Notes under the pieces: generated by a model | Told to the model about the DNA's origin: nothing | Seen by the model: only the letters and a program-made list of their open reading frames with translations | Databases searched by the model: none | Assembly: GCA_905221605.1 (NCBI GenBank) | Contig: CAJNDS010002320.1 | Span: forward strand, 389,440 to 453,439 | Direction: 5' to 3' | Source: Symbiodinium natans | Lineage: Eukaryota; Sar; Dinophyceae; Suessiales; Symbiodiniaceae | DNA: 64,000 nt | Part shown: in pieces, positions 52,893-63,131 of the stretch | Layout: every line of letters starts with the position of its first letter | Numbering within the stretch: position 1 is the stretch's first letter | Position numbers and translations under genes: made by a program

Positions 52893-55800
52893 GCCAGCAT
52901 CCGATTCATCGCCACAGCCTGCATCGCCACAGGCTGCTCCGGCTACGAGGATGCTTGGGAGGTTGTGACTCTTATGGGGTTTAGGGTTTAGGGTTTAGGG
53001 TTTAGGGTCCAGGGTCCAGGGTTCAGGGTTTAGGGTTTAGGGTTAAGGGTCTCTCTCTCTCTCCCTCTCTCTCTTCATGGGGCTCGCCCTCGGACCCCTA
53101 AGGTTTCACCCAGAGGTCGAGGACACTTCAAGAGTCTCGAAGGGAGTATAGGGCCCATAGTCGGGACCCTAAACCCTAAACCCTAAACCCTAAACCCTAA
53201 ACCCTAAACCCTAAACCCTAAACCCTAAACCCTCTTAGGGGTGCAACCTTAGGGGAACGAGCCTTGATCCTTTGATCGTTTTGTTGGTTTGAGGGGTTTA
53301 GGTTATAAAGGCCGGTGGCCTGTTTATCTGTTACCCTTATACTTTAATATAGCCCTATAGATACCCCAACAAGAGCCCCGAATACATGCCCCTACTTAAA
53401 GAGACCACCAACCCATATAAGGTTTTAGGGTTTTAAGGGTAGGCTTCGAGAGTTTGCATGTTCGGCCTGGGTTCACATGCAGCCAGCAGCCAGCTTGATT
53501 TGCCCTCCTCCACGGGGAGGACCTGTGCGATGAGTTGCTGCACCCAGCGCTGTCCTTCCTGACCGGGCTGCCCAGATGAAACGCCACACGCACAGTAAAC
53601 CCTATAAAAACTCAAGCCACACACACACTCCCTAAACCGAATAAATCCTAAACCTTTAAACCCTACACTCTAAACCCTAAACCTTTAAACCAAAAAAACC
53701 TAAACCCTAAACCTTTTCACTCCTGCGCACTTTCGAGCCCTTCTCGATCAAGTGGTCACGCAAGCTTTGACCTCTGTCCTGGAAATCTTTCAATGCTAAA
53801 GCCCGAGACTCCAAAGCCCCCTAAGCCTGGACTGCGCCCTGCAGAGATTGTGGTCCGAAACCCCAAGCCCTAGACCCTACACCCTACACCCTAAACCCTA
53901 ACCCTAAACCCTAAACCCTAAACCCTAAACCCTAAACCCTAAACCCTAAACCCTAAACCCTAACCCTAAACCCTAAACCGAAGCCCGAAGCCGCAAGTCC
54001 TGAATGCCTGGTTTGAAGTTTCCGGCGCGTCGCGCTTCACAGGGGGCAGAGTTTGCATAGAGCGCTTTGGCCGCAGGTGCTCGGAAGACCCATCACTAGA
54101 ACCCCCCCCCTCCACCCCATACACCCTATACAATCCCTAAACCCTGAACCCTAAACTCCAAACCCTTGCAAGGTTCATGAACACCCTCAACCCTAAACCC
54201 TCAACCCTAAACCCTCAACCCTAAACCCTTGCAAGGTTCATGAACACCCTCAACTGCATTGGCTCTGCGGTTGGGTACCTCATCATCTGCGGCCAGCTCT
54301 TTGGCGTTGTCACCGGCGCATCGGAGGACCTTTGCGTAGGTGTGTTGAGGGTTTAGAGTTTAGGGTTTAGGGTTTAGGGTTATTGGAGTGCAAATCTGCT
54401 TAAACCCTAAACCCTAAACCCTAAATCCTAAACCCTAAACCCTAAACCCTAAACCCTAAACCCTAAACCCACAGCTATGCCTCAAGAGCCGGAATGGTTG
54501 GATTCTCTGCTCTTCTTGATTATCGCCATCTCACAGCAGTACGTGAGTGGTCCTGACTTCCTTCCGACGCAGCTCGGTTAACCGCCGCCCACGTGTCTGT
54601 TGTGGCAGAAAGATCATCTCCTCTAGGACTCTAGGGCCCAGAGTAGGCCCTTATTGCCGTTTTTTAGGGTTCAGGTTCCATCAAGAGCCCCTCTAAACCA
54701 AAAAAGAGCACCCTTTTTATTCCCAGGAAACTCTTGGGTCTCCCTTAGGAGGAGATTCCGGATCCCCAACTTCGTAGCCCAGTGGTACCCTTTACCCTTT
54801 GTTTGGTTCTGGGTTCCCTTGCACAGTAGGCAACCCCAAAACCCTAAACCCTAAACCCTAAACCCTAAACCCTAAACCCGAAACCCTAATATGGTTGCTG
54901 GGCTATTAAGCTCTGCACCAGGATCACTGCAAGCTTTTCATGGTATTGATTGGCGTCTTCGACACCTGGCATGCATTCGAAAAAGGGGACCCCGAACAAA
55001 GACCCCAAGCAGCAAACCGAACCCAACACCCTAAATGCCCTGGGTTTAGGGTTTAGGGTTTAGGGTTTAGGGTTTAGGGTTTAGGGTTTAGGGTTTAGGG
55101 TTTAGGTTAGGTAGGGGCATCTTGGGGCAGAGGTCTGCGCCCCGCTGGCCATCGCCAGGCATGTGCTGCTCAGCTGCAGTGCCGGCCCTCAACTCCGGCT
55201 CTACAGGGCCTGGTCCCCTTTTGGGGTTTAGGGTTTAGGGTTTAGGGTTTAGGGTTTAGGGTTTAGGGTTTAGGTTTCCGGGCCTTGTAGCCCAGTGGCG
55301 TCCTTTTGGCACTTTTTTTGTTCAAGGTTCCCTTATACAAGTAGCCCTTATAAAAGTAGCCCTAAACCCTGAACCCCAAACCCTACACCCGAAACTCAAA
55401 ACCCAAAATGGGTACCTTTATCCGAATATGCTGACCAGGCTACCAAGAGGCTTTAATTAGTGTTTAGGATCGAGTGAGCTTTGCTGAAGCTTTCCTGGCA
55501 GGCCGCAAGGTTTAGGGTTTTGGGTTTAGGGTTTAGGGTTTAGGATTTATATACCACTGCATAAGTCTAAGACCGTATAGGAGCCGAAACCCTGGACCTA
55601 TCAGTTTGTCGTCCGGTTTGGGTGCTGCATTCTGCCTCGATGACAAGGAGCTGCATGCGGCACCTGGCTGCAGGCGCCAGGGTCTACTAGGACGTGATCT
55701 GCGGTCATGAATAATTTGATCTCGAATAGCAGACTCCCCAACCCCGAACTCCAAACCCTAAACCCGAAACACTTTTTTTGCTGGAAAGGCGCCCTTTTTG

Positions 55801-58800
55801 ACCTGGCTTAAGGTTCGGAATCTCTCAGGCCATTTCAGCTTCAGTCTTCGCAAGTGAAGTCAGGGCTTGGGGCTCAGGGCTGCAAGGTCCTTTTGAAAGA
55901 GCCCTCCCTAAATCCTAAACCCTAGCCCTAAACCCTAAACCCTAAACCCTAAACCCTAAACCCTAAACCCTAAACCCCAGAACCTCTCCAGCCAGGAAGC
56001 ATCCTGGCACTGCTGATCTTGGTGGCTTGTGCCCCTTGCCTTGGGCTTATGAGGTTACCTAGAAGGCACCCTTAAAGTAATTCCCCTAGATAATCCTTGT
56101 ATATGCCTTAGTATATAGTCCCTACATACCTGAGTAGCCCCTATATAAACCATGACGAACCCCTAAGTTCCCTTATAAGGGTCCCTCCTTTAGTCCCTTG
56201 GTACGGGCTTGGCCCGGTTTTGATGCGACTACCACGGAGTCGCAGCATCTGAACTCCTTTGCCAAGAGCTGTTTACGGCCTAAACCCTAAACCCTAAACC
56301 CTAAACCCTAAACCCTAAACCCTAAACCCTAAACCCTAAACCCTAAACCCTAAACCCTAAACCCTAGGGTTTAGGGTAGGCTCAGAAGGGTGGGATGATA
56401 AAACGAGATCGAGGCTCAGAAAACCTCATTGAAAAGCTTCCATGCGTGTCAGGGTCTTTTTGGGGCTCGGGTGTATAGGGGTTTAGGGTTTAGGGTTTAG
56501 GGTTTAGGGGGTACATCTGCCTGCAATTCGACAAGAGCTGACCGGATGTTTGCGAAGCATGTCTGTCACCTGAATAGCTCCCAAACCTCATCAGCTAACT
56601 TGCTTCGTAAGGGGTGTGTAGGACTTAGGACTTAGCAGCTACATTAGTTAGAAGGGACCCTTGGGACCTTTTAAACCCTAAACCCGAACCCCAAACCCTA
56701 AACCCTAAGCCCTAAACCTCTCCTTTTCAAAGCCTACAGGTCATGTGGTACTACGCAGAGCACGGTGCTGACGAGAGCATTGACTCTCCGGACGATGCGA
56801 CCCTTGCCCAGTTTAGGGTTTAGGGGTTTGGAGGTTAAGGTTTATAGGGTTTAGGGTTTAGGGTGTAATTAGGGCAAACAATGCAGTATAAAGTCTTGAA
56901 GGGCTTAGGGTCTACTGGAAGCAAGTACACCCAACATTCTTCAAGTACTCCTAGCAGACCCTCCATGGTTTGCAAGGTTTGGAAGGTTAGGGTTTAGGGT
57001 TTTAGGGTTTTGATTTTAGGGTATAGGGTTCAGGGTTTAGGGTTTAGGGTTTAGGGTTTAGGGTTTGGGCGAGTCAAGCCGCGACTTGCTGAGGTTCTGG
57101 GCTCCGAGCGCGACTGCCTTCACGTACATGTCTAGCGTGAACAATGTCGTGCCGCTTGGCTGAGGTCGTTTGGGGTTTAGGGTTTAGGGTTTGGGGTTTA
57201 GGGCTTAGGGTTTGGGGTTTGGGGGTTGGGGTTAAGGTATAGGGTTTGGGGTCTTGGCTGAGGACCATGGCTTAGGGTACTGCGTTGGGAGATGTGGCGG
57301 GTAATTCTGGTCAAGAGCTTCTTTTCTTCTTTGTCTGCTCTAGTTTACGGCCCTGCGAGGGTTTAGGGTTTAAGGTTTAGGGTTTGGGGTTTAGGGTTTA
57401 GGGTTCAGCATCTCAAGTCCGAGCATTCACTAGTCGAGCAGCTTGTCAAGGGCTGGAATAAAACCCCACCCACCCAAGAAACCCATAACATTGAGAAAAT
57501 ACAAAGTCCACTCAATACATTCCCAGTAGGCTTAAAGCTCAAGGTCCAATTGGCCGAAAAACCAAAATCTAATTCTCAAACCGGGGAGGGTGGGGTGGGG
57601 GGTGCATTTGGGGTGGTTTTGGAGGCAAACTTTCCCTAGACCCCGGGGGAAAAAAACCGTTTGGTCACGAAGGGGGTCAGGGTTTAGGGCCCCCCCGGGG
57701 GGAAAAAACCATTTGGTCACGAAGGGGGTCAGGGTTTAGGGCCTTCCCGGGGGGAAAAAACCATTTGGTCACGAAGGGGGTCAGGGTTTAGGGCCCCCCC
57801 GGGTGGAAAAAAACAATTTGGTCACGAAGGGGGTCAGGGTTTAGGGCCCCCCCGGGTGGAAAAAAACCATTTGGTCACGAAGGGGGTCAGGGTTTAGGGC
57901 CCCCCCGGGTGGAAAAAAACCATTTGGTCACGAAGGGGGTCAGGGTTTAGGGCCCCCCCGGGTGGAAAAAAACCATTTGGTCACGAAGGGGGTCAGGGTT
58001 TAGGGCCCCCCCGGGTGGAAAAAAACCATTTGGTCACGAAGGGGGTCAGGGTTTAGGGCCCCCCCGGGTGGAAAAAAACCATTTGGTCACGAAGGGGGTC
58101 AAGGTTTAGGGCCCCCCCGGGTTTAAAAAAACCATTTGGTCACGAAGGGGGTCAGGGTTTAGGGCCCCCCCGGGTGAAAAAAAACCATTTGGTCACGAAG
58201 GGGGTCAGGGTTTAGGGCCCAAAGGCTCGGTTTTGATCAAAAATCCAGAAAACGAGAGCCCACCCAGAAGCGTCGATTTCAGTACTAAAAAATCGCATTT
58301 TGAACTGGGACCCGGGCCGATCCTGGGGTCCCCCTCATTTGGGGTGTTTTTGGAGGCACGGCCCAGGAAAAAAAACAATTTGGTCACGAAGGAGGTCAGG
58401 GTTTAGGGCCCAGAAAAAAAAACAACATGGTCACGAAGGTCATTAGGGTTTAAATATACATAGTAAGAGAGGGTTCAGGGTTTCAGGTATACACTATTAT
58501 TCGGAAAACATCACAATACACAACATGTTTAGGATTCTGCATGTCGAAGTGTGCATGTCTTGGTTTTTTTTCAACTTCGTAACATAAGTGTTATTGAGCT
58601 TTCTGGCCTGTCCTTCTGGCTCAACGTAATGACGCAGCCGGTGTGCAGCAGCGATTGTGCAGTTATGGCCGCTGCAGAAACCGATGTCACAGCTGACATG
58701 CTGCCTGTGGCAAGGCAGCGGCAGGCATATGAAGTGGACATGCTGGTAGACAGGCAAGCCCAAACCTACTTGGTGGGAGACGCTATTCACTCGGAAGTGA

Positions 58801-61800
58801 AGGGGCCACTTTGTTCATTCCTGTTCCGACTCAAAGTGTTCCCCAACGGCACGCGCGAGGCGATGGCAAATAGCCTGAGCGCGTTTGTTGAGCTGCTGCC
58901 CCCGCCGCACCTTGCTGAGACCACTTGGACGTGTCAGGATGTGAGCTTCTGCATCACAGTAGAGTACACCGTGGGAGGAGTCAAAAGAGTTGGGCAAAAG
59001 ACAGAACGCTTCAGTTTCAAGACAGATGCACGCGACCGAGGGTGGCACGACCTGGTCAAATCCTCCGACCTGGGCCCTAGCTGGCAGAGTATGAAGCTCT
59101 GCGTCCGTGGCAAGGTACATCTTCCGCAATTCAACACAGCCGTGCATCTGGAGCCGCTGGACTTTGCATCAGAACCTGTCATCATCACTCTCCGTGTTGC
59201 TGACGGGTCAGCACTGTTTGCTGACAGCCGTATCCTGACAACGCGCTCCGAGTACTTTGCTCGCATGTTCGCAGGCACGTCATGGCAAGAAGGGGCGACC
59301 AAGGAGGTCGACCTGAGTAGCGACCCGCATGCAGACCGTTCCTCCGTTGCTGCAGTGCTCCACTACCTGATGACGGGCCAGGTCGCTGACTGCCAGGATG
59401 CTAAGCAGATGCTCTCACTTCGGAGGCTTGGAGACAAGTTTTGTTTGCAAAGGCTTGTGTGCATGGTGGAGCAGAAGCTGCAGGCGCTACTCTCGCCGGA
59501 AAGTGTGCTCACAATTTTAGAGCATGTGGTTGGCAGCGGTGGTAGCTTGGAGGCGAAGTGCATGGGCGTCTTGGCAGCAGATTCCTTTGCAGTTCTCGAG
59601 CAGGAGAAGAGCTGGCTGGATCGAGTCATTCGAAGCAACCCAGAGGCCGCTAAGGCAGTGATGCAAATCCTGCTGAGGGCAGCCAGAGAACCAAGACCTG
59701 TGCTCTCTGAGCCTGCAAGTTTAGGGTGAGCAGAATATGGCTTGTCGCGTCTGATCAAGTCAAGGCCCCCAGCAGATGCTAGCAAGTACAGAGGGTTTGC
59801 GGAAGCATCAAGCGAGAAAACGACGCTGGAAGAGCCAGCCATCCATGCTATGAGGAGATCTACTACCCTAAGGGTCCATGTACCTCATTATTTTATACTT
59901 GGGCCCCAAAGTCCCTATATAGGAGGTACTTTAAGGCCCAAGTACTCCCTATTCAGGTACATGGACCCTCAGGTCTAATCGGGGAGCTCTAAACCCTACA
60001 CTCTGCTACTCCTTGATCATATCCCTAGTCGCCTTGAGCAGATTGCATACGCCCACGCCAGCTCTACGCGATCCCTGGTGCGGCTTCGGTTGGGGGTATA
60101 CTTGTTTTGGGTCATGGGATGCTTCCTTCTCTAGCATGCTCCCCACCTCCAGCCCCCCACCCGCCCCCCCCCCCGCCAACGTTCCGTCTCCCCACAACAA
60201 CAGACAAACTCTATTGTTTCTTGCCAGGGTCCAACGGCCTAGCGACATAGTAAAGTTATAAGCCCCCACACCCCGAACCAAAATTAGGGTTGGGTTTACA
60301 TCGAGGGTTGTGGGTTGGGATGTTCCCCCTTATACTGACAATAGGGATGAATTATAGTACCCCCCTATTAGAATCCCGATTAAGGACTGTTAGTAAAAGG
60401 GGAGCATCCCAAGGTTTTGGGGTTTAGGGTTTAGGGTTTAGGGTTTAGGGTGGGGGTTGTGGGGGTTTTGGTTTAGGGTTCAGGGTTTATTTCGGGTCTA
60501 GGGCTTAAGGTTTGGGTTCATAAACCCGAAAGCCATAGAGTTCTGATGGGTCTCAATCTTGTGGGAGGTTTAGGCTTCTGGTGCGTCGTATCGGGCAATG
60601 GTTTGGGCTGATTTGGCGCGAAACCCTACAACGCGAAAGCCCCCATCAAGCAGGGTTTAGGGTTCAAGTTGCCTCTAGGGGTTTAAGGTTTGCAAGGTTT
60701 GGGAGCATCGTTGCAGAGAGTGGAAGCTGCTACATATGGCAGCGGCACCTTATTTTGTTTGGGTACTTAGTGAAGCCTCAATCCTGGCGAGGTTTGCCTA
60801 CAACAACCAGTTCAACGTGCCTCAACTGACGGGCGAGCTGAAGCCAGAGCCGTCGACTCTGCGCATGCCCCTGGGGAAGCACACCAAGAAGCCGTGATCC
60901 TGAGTGCAGAAACCTCTCACATGGTTCATGGCATATACGCCTAAGCCCCTCAACCTTCAACTGCCTAAACCCTAAACCCAAAACCCCAAACGGCCCTAAA
61001 CCCTACGTGAACCCTAAACTGCCTAAACCCTAAACCCTAAACCCTAAACCCTAAACCCTAAACCCTAGTTCCTGGGCCGCAACCCATCATCTAATGCGTC
61101 CAGTCTGGAGTCGGTTGCTTTGCGCGCTTCGGCCATCGCGGAGTCTACTCTAAACCCTAGACTCTAAACCCTAAACCCAAACCCCAAACCCTAAACCCTA
61201 GACTCTAGGGGTTTAAGGTTTGTTTAGAGCAGGTGGAGGGAACTTTGACAGCGGAGTCGTGAGATACATTCCAAACAAAACGGCTACATGGACAAGTTGT
61301 TTCGGGCAGCTCCTGAACGCACATGCGGCTTAAATAGCCTTCGGCACTGCCGTACTAGAACCTTCTTAGGGAAGGTCCATGGTCCCTTAATATGGTCCCT
61401 TAATTTCTTTACAGGGTGTTGAGGTATGGGCCCTTGGGTTGTCTAGATGATACAAGGGGTATGTAAGGGGTCCCCATACTAAGGGACCATGTAACTATAC
61501 CCTCAAATTGTCGTGCTCAGCCCAAAGCCCAAGGAACATGGCGGGCATCATTTGCCTGATCATCTGCTTTGTGATCTACTTGCTGACGTCTGTGTTCGGG
61601 GTCTTAGCCTTCGGCGTCGGAGACAACCAGAAGGCTCCGAGTGGGCAATTGGTAAGGAGCTTCACGACCCTCAAACCACAAATCCCCTAATTACAGGTTC
61701 CGAAATCTCAACCCGTGGCACATGCAGCCTAAGCCGCAAGCCCTACAAGTATATCTCCAATCTTGTCTCCTAAGCCCCTAAACTAAACCCGAAACCCTAG

Positions 61801-62942
61801 ATAAACCCCGTGCCCCCAAAAAAAAACGCCCAAAGCCCTGCATCCGAAGACCATGGACCCTGGTCTCGAAACCGGCGCAGCAGTGGAGAGCCACACCTCC
61901 CTGGACCCTCAAAGTACCCAGAAAAGCATCGTTTTAATCAATTCGAGCTCTCATAAACCCACATACGTCTCCACAAGTCCTGTTAAAACTTTCAAAGCCG
62001 AAACCTCCAACCTCCCTCCCCAGGTCCTGAACCCTAAGTCTTCAAAAGTCGCCAGGACTCCTTGGTGAACTCGTTGAAGCCGGTTGGGCACAACCCCTTC
62101 GCACCGCGGTCGCAAGACGAGTCCCCTTTGGGACCAATCGAGCCCTAACATTTGGGGAGCCTATACGCTTTACTAATGCAATTCCTATTCAGGTATATGA
62201 ACCATATACCCTATACAACTCCTATTCAGGTATATGAACCATGTACCCCTATACTACGATCACTCCCATTATAAGGTATATGAACCATGAACCCTTTAAG
62301 GGTTCATGTGGCTCCCAAGGTGTCTTGGGGGGGGGGGGGGGTTGTTCGATGGAAGGTGCTCCGTTCTAGGTATACTGAGTGGATTCTAGGACCCAGCGTA
62401 GGCCCTTATTCCACCCCCCCCCCCCCATTTCTTTTGGTTCAGGTTGCCTTATAATCCCCTTTTAAACCAAAAAGGGTACCCTTCGAATTCTTGGGTTACT
62501 CCTGAGTCTAGTTATTCTTGTCAGAAAAGGATCCCCCTCACAGGGTTCCCAGGAGCCTCAGAGCTCGCCTACTGACTTCCCTAAACCCTAAACCCTAAAC
62601 CCTAAACCCTAAACCCTAAGCCCTAAAGACTAAACCCTAAACCCTTTTGGGATTTGACAGCTTCGGGCTTGGTGGCCTGCATCGATTCCACTAGAGGCGG
62701 CAGCGAGATTTGAATCCTGTGAAGCTGCAGTGCTGCCCCGATAATAACACCGAAGCCCTGAAAACGTCTCCGAGAACCCCAAAGCCCAGAACCCTAAACC
62801 CTAACCCCTCTATGAGGTGGTATTGACCATGTTTGGCTTGATGCTCAGCGTCCTCACATGCTTTCAGTTCCACGCCCCTCGGCTGGAATCGTCCGAGGAT
62901 GCTGCAGGGAGCCTTCCTATGACTTCGCGACTTCTTGCGTAG
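52893..62942 (+). CDS. Amino acid transporter, Aa_trans / SLC38-like family (multi-exon)
   Basis: Family members move amino acids across plasma or vacuolar membranes through about 11 helices. Joined exons: 53998-54076 (GRVCIERFGR), 54236-54333 (FMNTLNCIGSAVGYLIICGQ..), 54475-54542 (MPQEPEWLDSLLFLIIAISQ then QY, GTGAGT donor), 55133-55184 (VCAPLAIARHVLLSCSA), 55996-56053 (SILALLILVACAPCLGLM), 56740-56810 (VMWYYAEHGADESIDSPDDA), 57094-57145 (FWAPSATAFTYMSSVNN), 57344-57360 (FTALR, 17 nt), 60771-60860 (FAYNNQFNVPQLTGEL), 61534-61651 (NMAGIICLIICFVIYLLTSV then FGVLAFG, GTAAGG donor), 62056 to about 62118 (DSLVNSLKPVGHNPFAP) and 62817-62942 (VVLTMFGLMLSVLTCFQ, TAG). NQF.VP.L..EL and Y/FG.LAFG match the family. 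Most junctions keep phase; 56053-56740 and 62118-62817 do not resolve. 52893-52961 (ATGCSGYEDAWE) is a plausible earlier exon. The 57361-60770 intron houses another gene. Confidence 0.7.
53491..53810 (+). CDS. Candidate exons upstream of the transporter
   Basis: 53491-53579 (FALLHGEDLCDELLHPALSF then LTGLPR and TGA; no clear acceptor, and the reverse strand is also open) and about 53733-53799 (LLDQVVTQALTSVLEIFQ, TAA, after TTTCGAG). Both look coding but end in stops and are not joined to the transporter. Confidence 0.3.
54236..54333 (+). CDS. Transporter exon: helix with NCIGSAVGYLII
   Basis: Starts with one base completing a codon, ends with a GC donor (or GT two bases later). Its first 27 bp, with the preceding TTGCAAG acceptor, are duplicated at 54163-54189 across a CCCTCAA/CCCTAAA stretch. 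Confidence 0.75.
54628..54912. mobile_element. Family E element followed by a family F element with CCCTAAA in its loop
   Basis: E 54628-54745 (GGCCCAGAGTAGGCCC..ACTCTTGGGTCTC). F starts GTAGCCCAGTGGTACCC at 54775, contains about six CCCTAAA units (54838-54886), and ends ATGGTTGCTGGGCTATTAAG at 54910. Confidence 0.7.
54923..55010 (+). other. Exon-like island inside a transporter intron
   Basis: DHCKLFMVLIGVFDTWHAFE after CACCAG, open and coding-like, but 54542 joins better to 55133. Possible cassette exon or captured fragment. A further island 55468-55509 (DRVSFAEAFLAGRK) begins at TTTAG|G and ends at |GTTTAGG. Confidence 0.4.
55281..55452. mobile_element. Family F element with CCCTAAA-type sequence in its loop
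   Basis: TTGTAGCCCAGTGGCG..GTTCCCTTATACAAGTAGCC, then CCCTAAACCCTGAACCCC, then AAAATGGGTACC..CCAGGCTACCAAG. The second F copy in 600 bp with a telomere-type loop. Confidence 0.7.
55605..55710 (+). other. Exon-like island inside a transporter intron
   Basis: LSSGLGAAFCLDDKELHAAP then GCRRQGLLGRDLRS and TGA, after TATCAG. Coding-like but not in phase with the transporter chain; the reverse-strand ORF here is a shadow. Confidence 0.35.
56085..56206. mobile_element. Fold-back element, family K
   Basis: CTTGTATATGCC..AGTCCCTACATACC..AACCCCTAAGTTCCCTTATAAGGGTCCCTCC; close to the copy at 63650-63757. Confidence 0.6.
56280..56365. repeat. CCCTAAA tract turning directly into TTTAGGG
   Basis: Twelve CCCTAAA units end CCCTAGGGTTTAGGG, a head-to-head inversion point of the telomere-type repeat. 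Confidence 0.9.
57592..58440. repeat. 54-bp tandem repeat, about 10 nearly identical units, containing TTTAGGG
   Basis: Unit: TTGGTCACGAAGGGGGTCAG, then GGTTTAGGGCCCCCCCGGGT, then GGAAAAAAACCA. The core is 57660-58215; diverged copies flank it (57640, 58380, 58430). Differences are mostly homopolymer lengths, pointing to recent expansion. It lies in the transporter intron just upstream of the MATH-BTB gene. Confidence 0.95.
58551..59729 (+). CDS. MATH-BTB domain protein, intact and intronless
   Basis: MATH-BTB proteins (SPOP/BPM type) usually act as substrate adaptors of Cullin-3 ubiquitin ligases: MATH binds the target, BTB binds Cul3. 392 codons in one exon. Residues about 85-205 look like MATH (FLFRLKVFPNG, then GWHDLVKSSDL and LCVRGKVHL); residues about 208-315 are BTB (ITLRVADGSALFADSRILTT, then RSEYFARMFAG and VLHYLMTGQV); 316-375 resemble the helical region after BTB. 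ATG choices: 58551 (longest), 58629 (M27) and 58665 (M39); both domains are retained from any. TTCTGGCTCAA at 58614-58624 resembles the 3' end of the dinoflagellate spliced leader (TTTTGGCTCAAG) and lies four bases before ATG 58629, favouring that start. Single-exon structure amid extremely split genes suggests an mRNA-derived copy. Shadow ORFs on both strands are ignored. Confidence 0.88.
   Translation: MHVLVFFQLRNISVIELSGLSFWLNVMTQPVCSSDCAVMAAAETDVTADMLPVARQRQAYEVDMLVDRQAQTYLVGDAIHSEVKGPLCSFLFRLKVFPNGTREAMANSLSAFVELLPPPHLAETTWTCQDVSFCITVEYTVGGVKRVGQKTERFSFKTDARDRGWHDLVKSSDLGPSWQSMKLCVRGKVHLPQFNTAVHLEPLDFASEPVIITLRVADGSALFADSRILTTRSEYFARMFAGTSWQEGATKEVDLSSDPHADRSSVAAVLHYLMTGQVADCQDAKQMLSLRRLGDKFCLQRLVCMVEQKLQALLSPESVLTILEHVVGSGGSLEAKCMGVLAADSFAVLEQEKSWLDRVIRSNPEAAKAVMQILLRAAREPRPVLSEPASLG
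58606..58625 (+). promoter_or_regulatory. Possible spliced-leader relic upstream of the MATH-BTB ATG
   Basis: Ten of the eleven bases TTTTGGCTCAA are matched (TTCTGGCTCAA at 58614-58624), then C in place of G. Relic leaders upstream of genes are known in dinoflagellates from re-integrated trans-spliced mRNAs. The 5' half of the leader does not match well. Confidence 0.35.
59994..60136 (+). other. Exon-like island in the large transporter intron
   Basis: A frame is open from 59998 to TAG at 60134, with RLEQIAYAHASSTRSLVRLR then LGVYLFWVMGCFLL. It follows the MATH-BTB gene and a family B element. Likely coding-derived; host gene unknown. Island 60538-60622 (LLVRRIGQWFGLIWR, GA donor) contains a single in-frame AGGTTTAGG. 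Confidence 0.35.
60771..60860 (+). CDS. Transporter exon: FAYNNQFNVPQLTGEL
   Basis: Acceptor ACTTAG; reads EASILARFAYNNQFNVPQLT then GELKPEPST. Hallmark mid-protein motif of Aa_trans proteins. The frame stays open to TGA at 60895, but the GC donor at 60861 joins the next exon in phase. Confidence 0.7.
61534..61651 (+). CDS. Transporter exon: helix ending VFGVLAFG
   Basis: After CCCAAG; NMAGIICLIICFVIYLLTSV then FGVLAFGVGDNQKAPSGQL, ending at a consensus GTAAGG donor. Overlapping ORFs in other frames are shadows. Confidence 0.75.
62165..62325. repeat. Element with repeated CCTATTCAGGTATATGAACCAT
   Basis: TTCAGGTATATGAACCAT occurs twice (62190 and 62226) and a diverged third time (62272). The block ends TTAAGGGTTCATGTGG, partly inverted. 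Family L, single locus, non-coding. Confidence 0.65.
62817..62942 (+). CDS. Transporter terminal exon
   Basis: After TATGAG; VVLTMFGLMLSVLTCFQ helix, then a hydrophilic tail ending RLLA and TAG (62940-62942). Possibly spliced earlier. Confidence 0.55.
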   Translation: MVLTMFGLMLSVLTCFQFHAPRLESSEDAAGSLPMTSRLLA

Positions 62943-63131
62943 GGCATAGGGTTTACGGTTTAGGGGTTTAGTTTAGGGATGTATGGACAGTGATTTTTCA
63001 ATGACCAGGATTAAGGGACATATACCCCCCTACAAACTCTCCATGAGTCCAGGTTCATTGTGGATGCATTCGCGGATTTGACTTCAAAGTTTCAATTAAC
63101 GTAAACCTTAAGCCATAAGACCCCCGGACAG

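Noticed and set aside
59363-59842. 159-codon reverse ORF over the MATH-BTB gene
   Set aside because: Antisense shadow of a recognisable conserved coding region.
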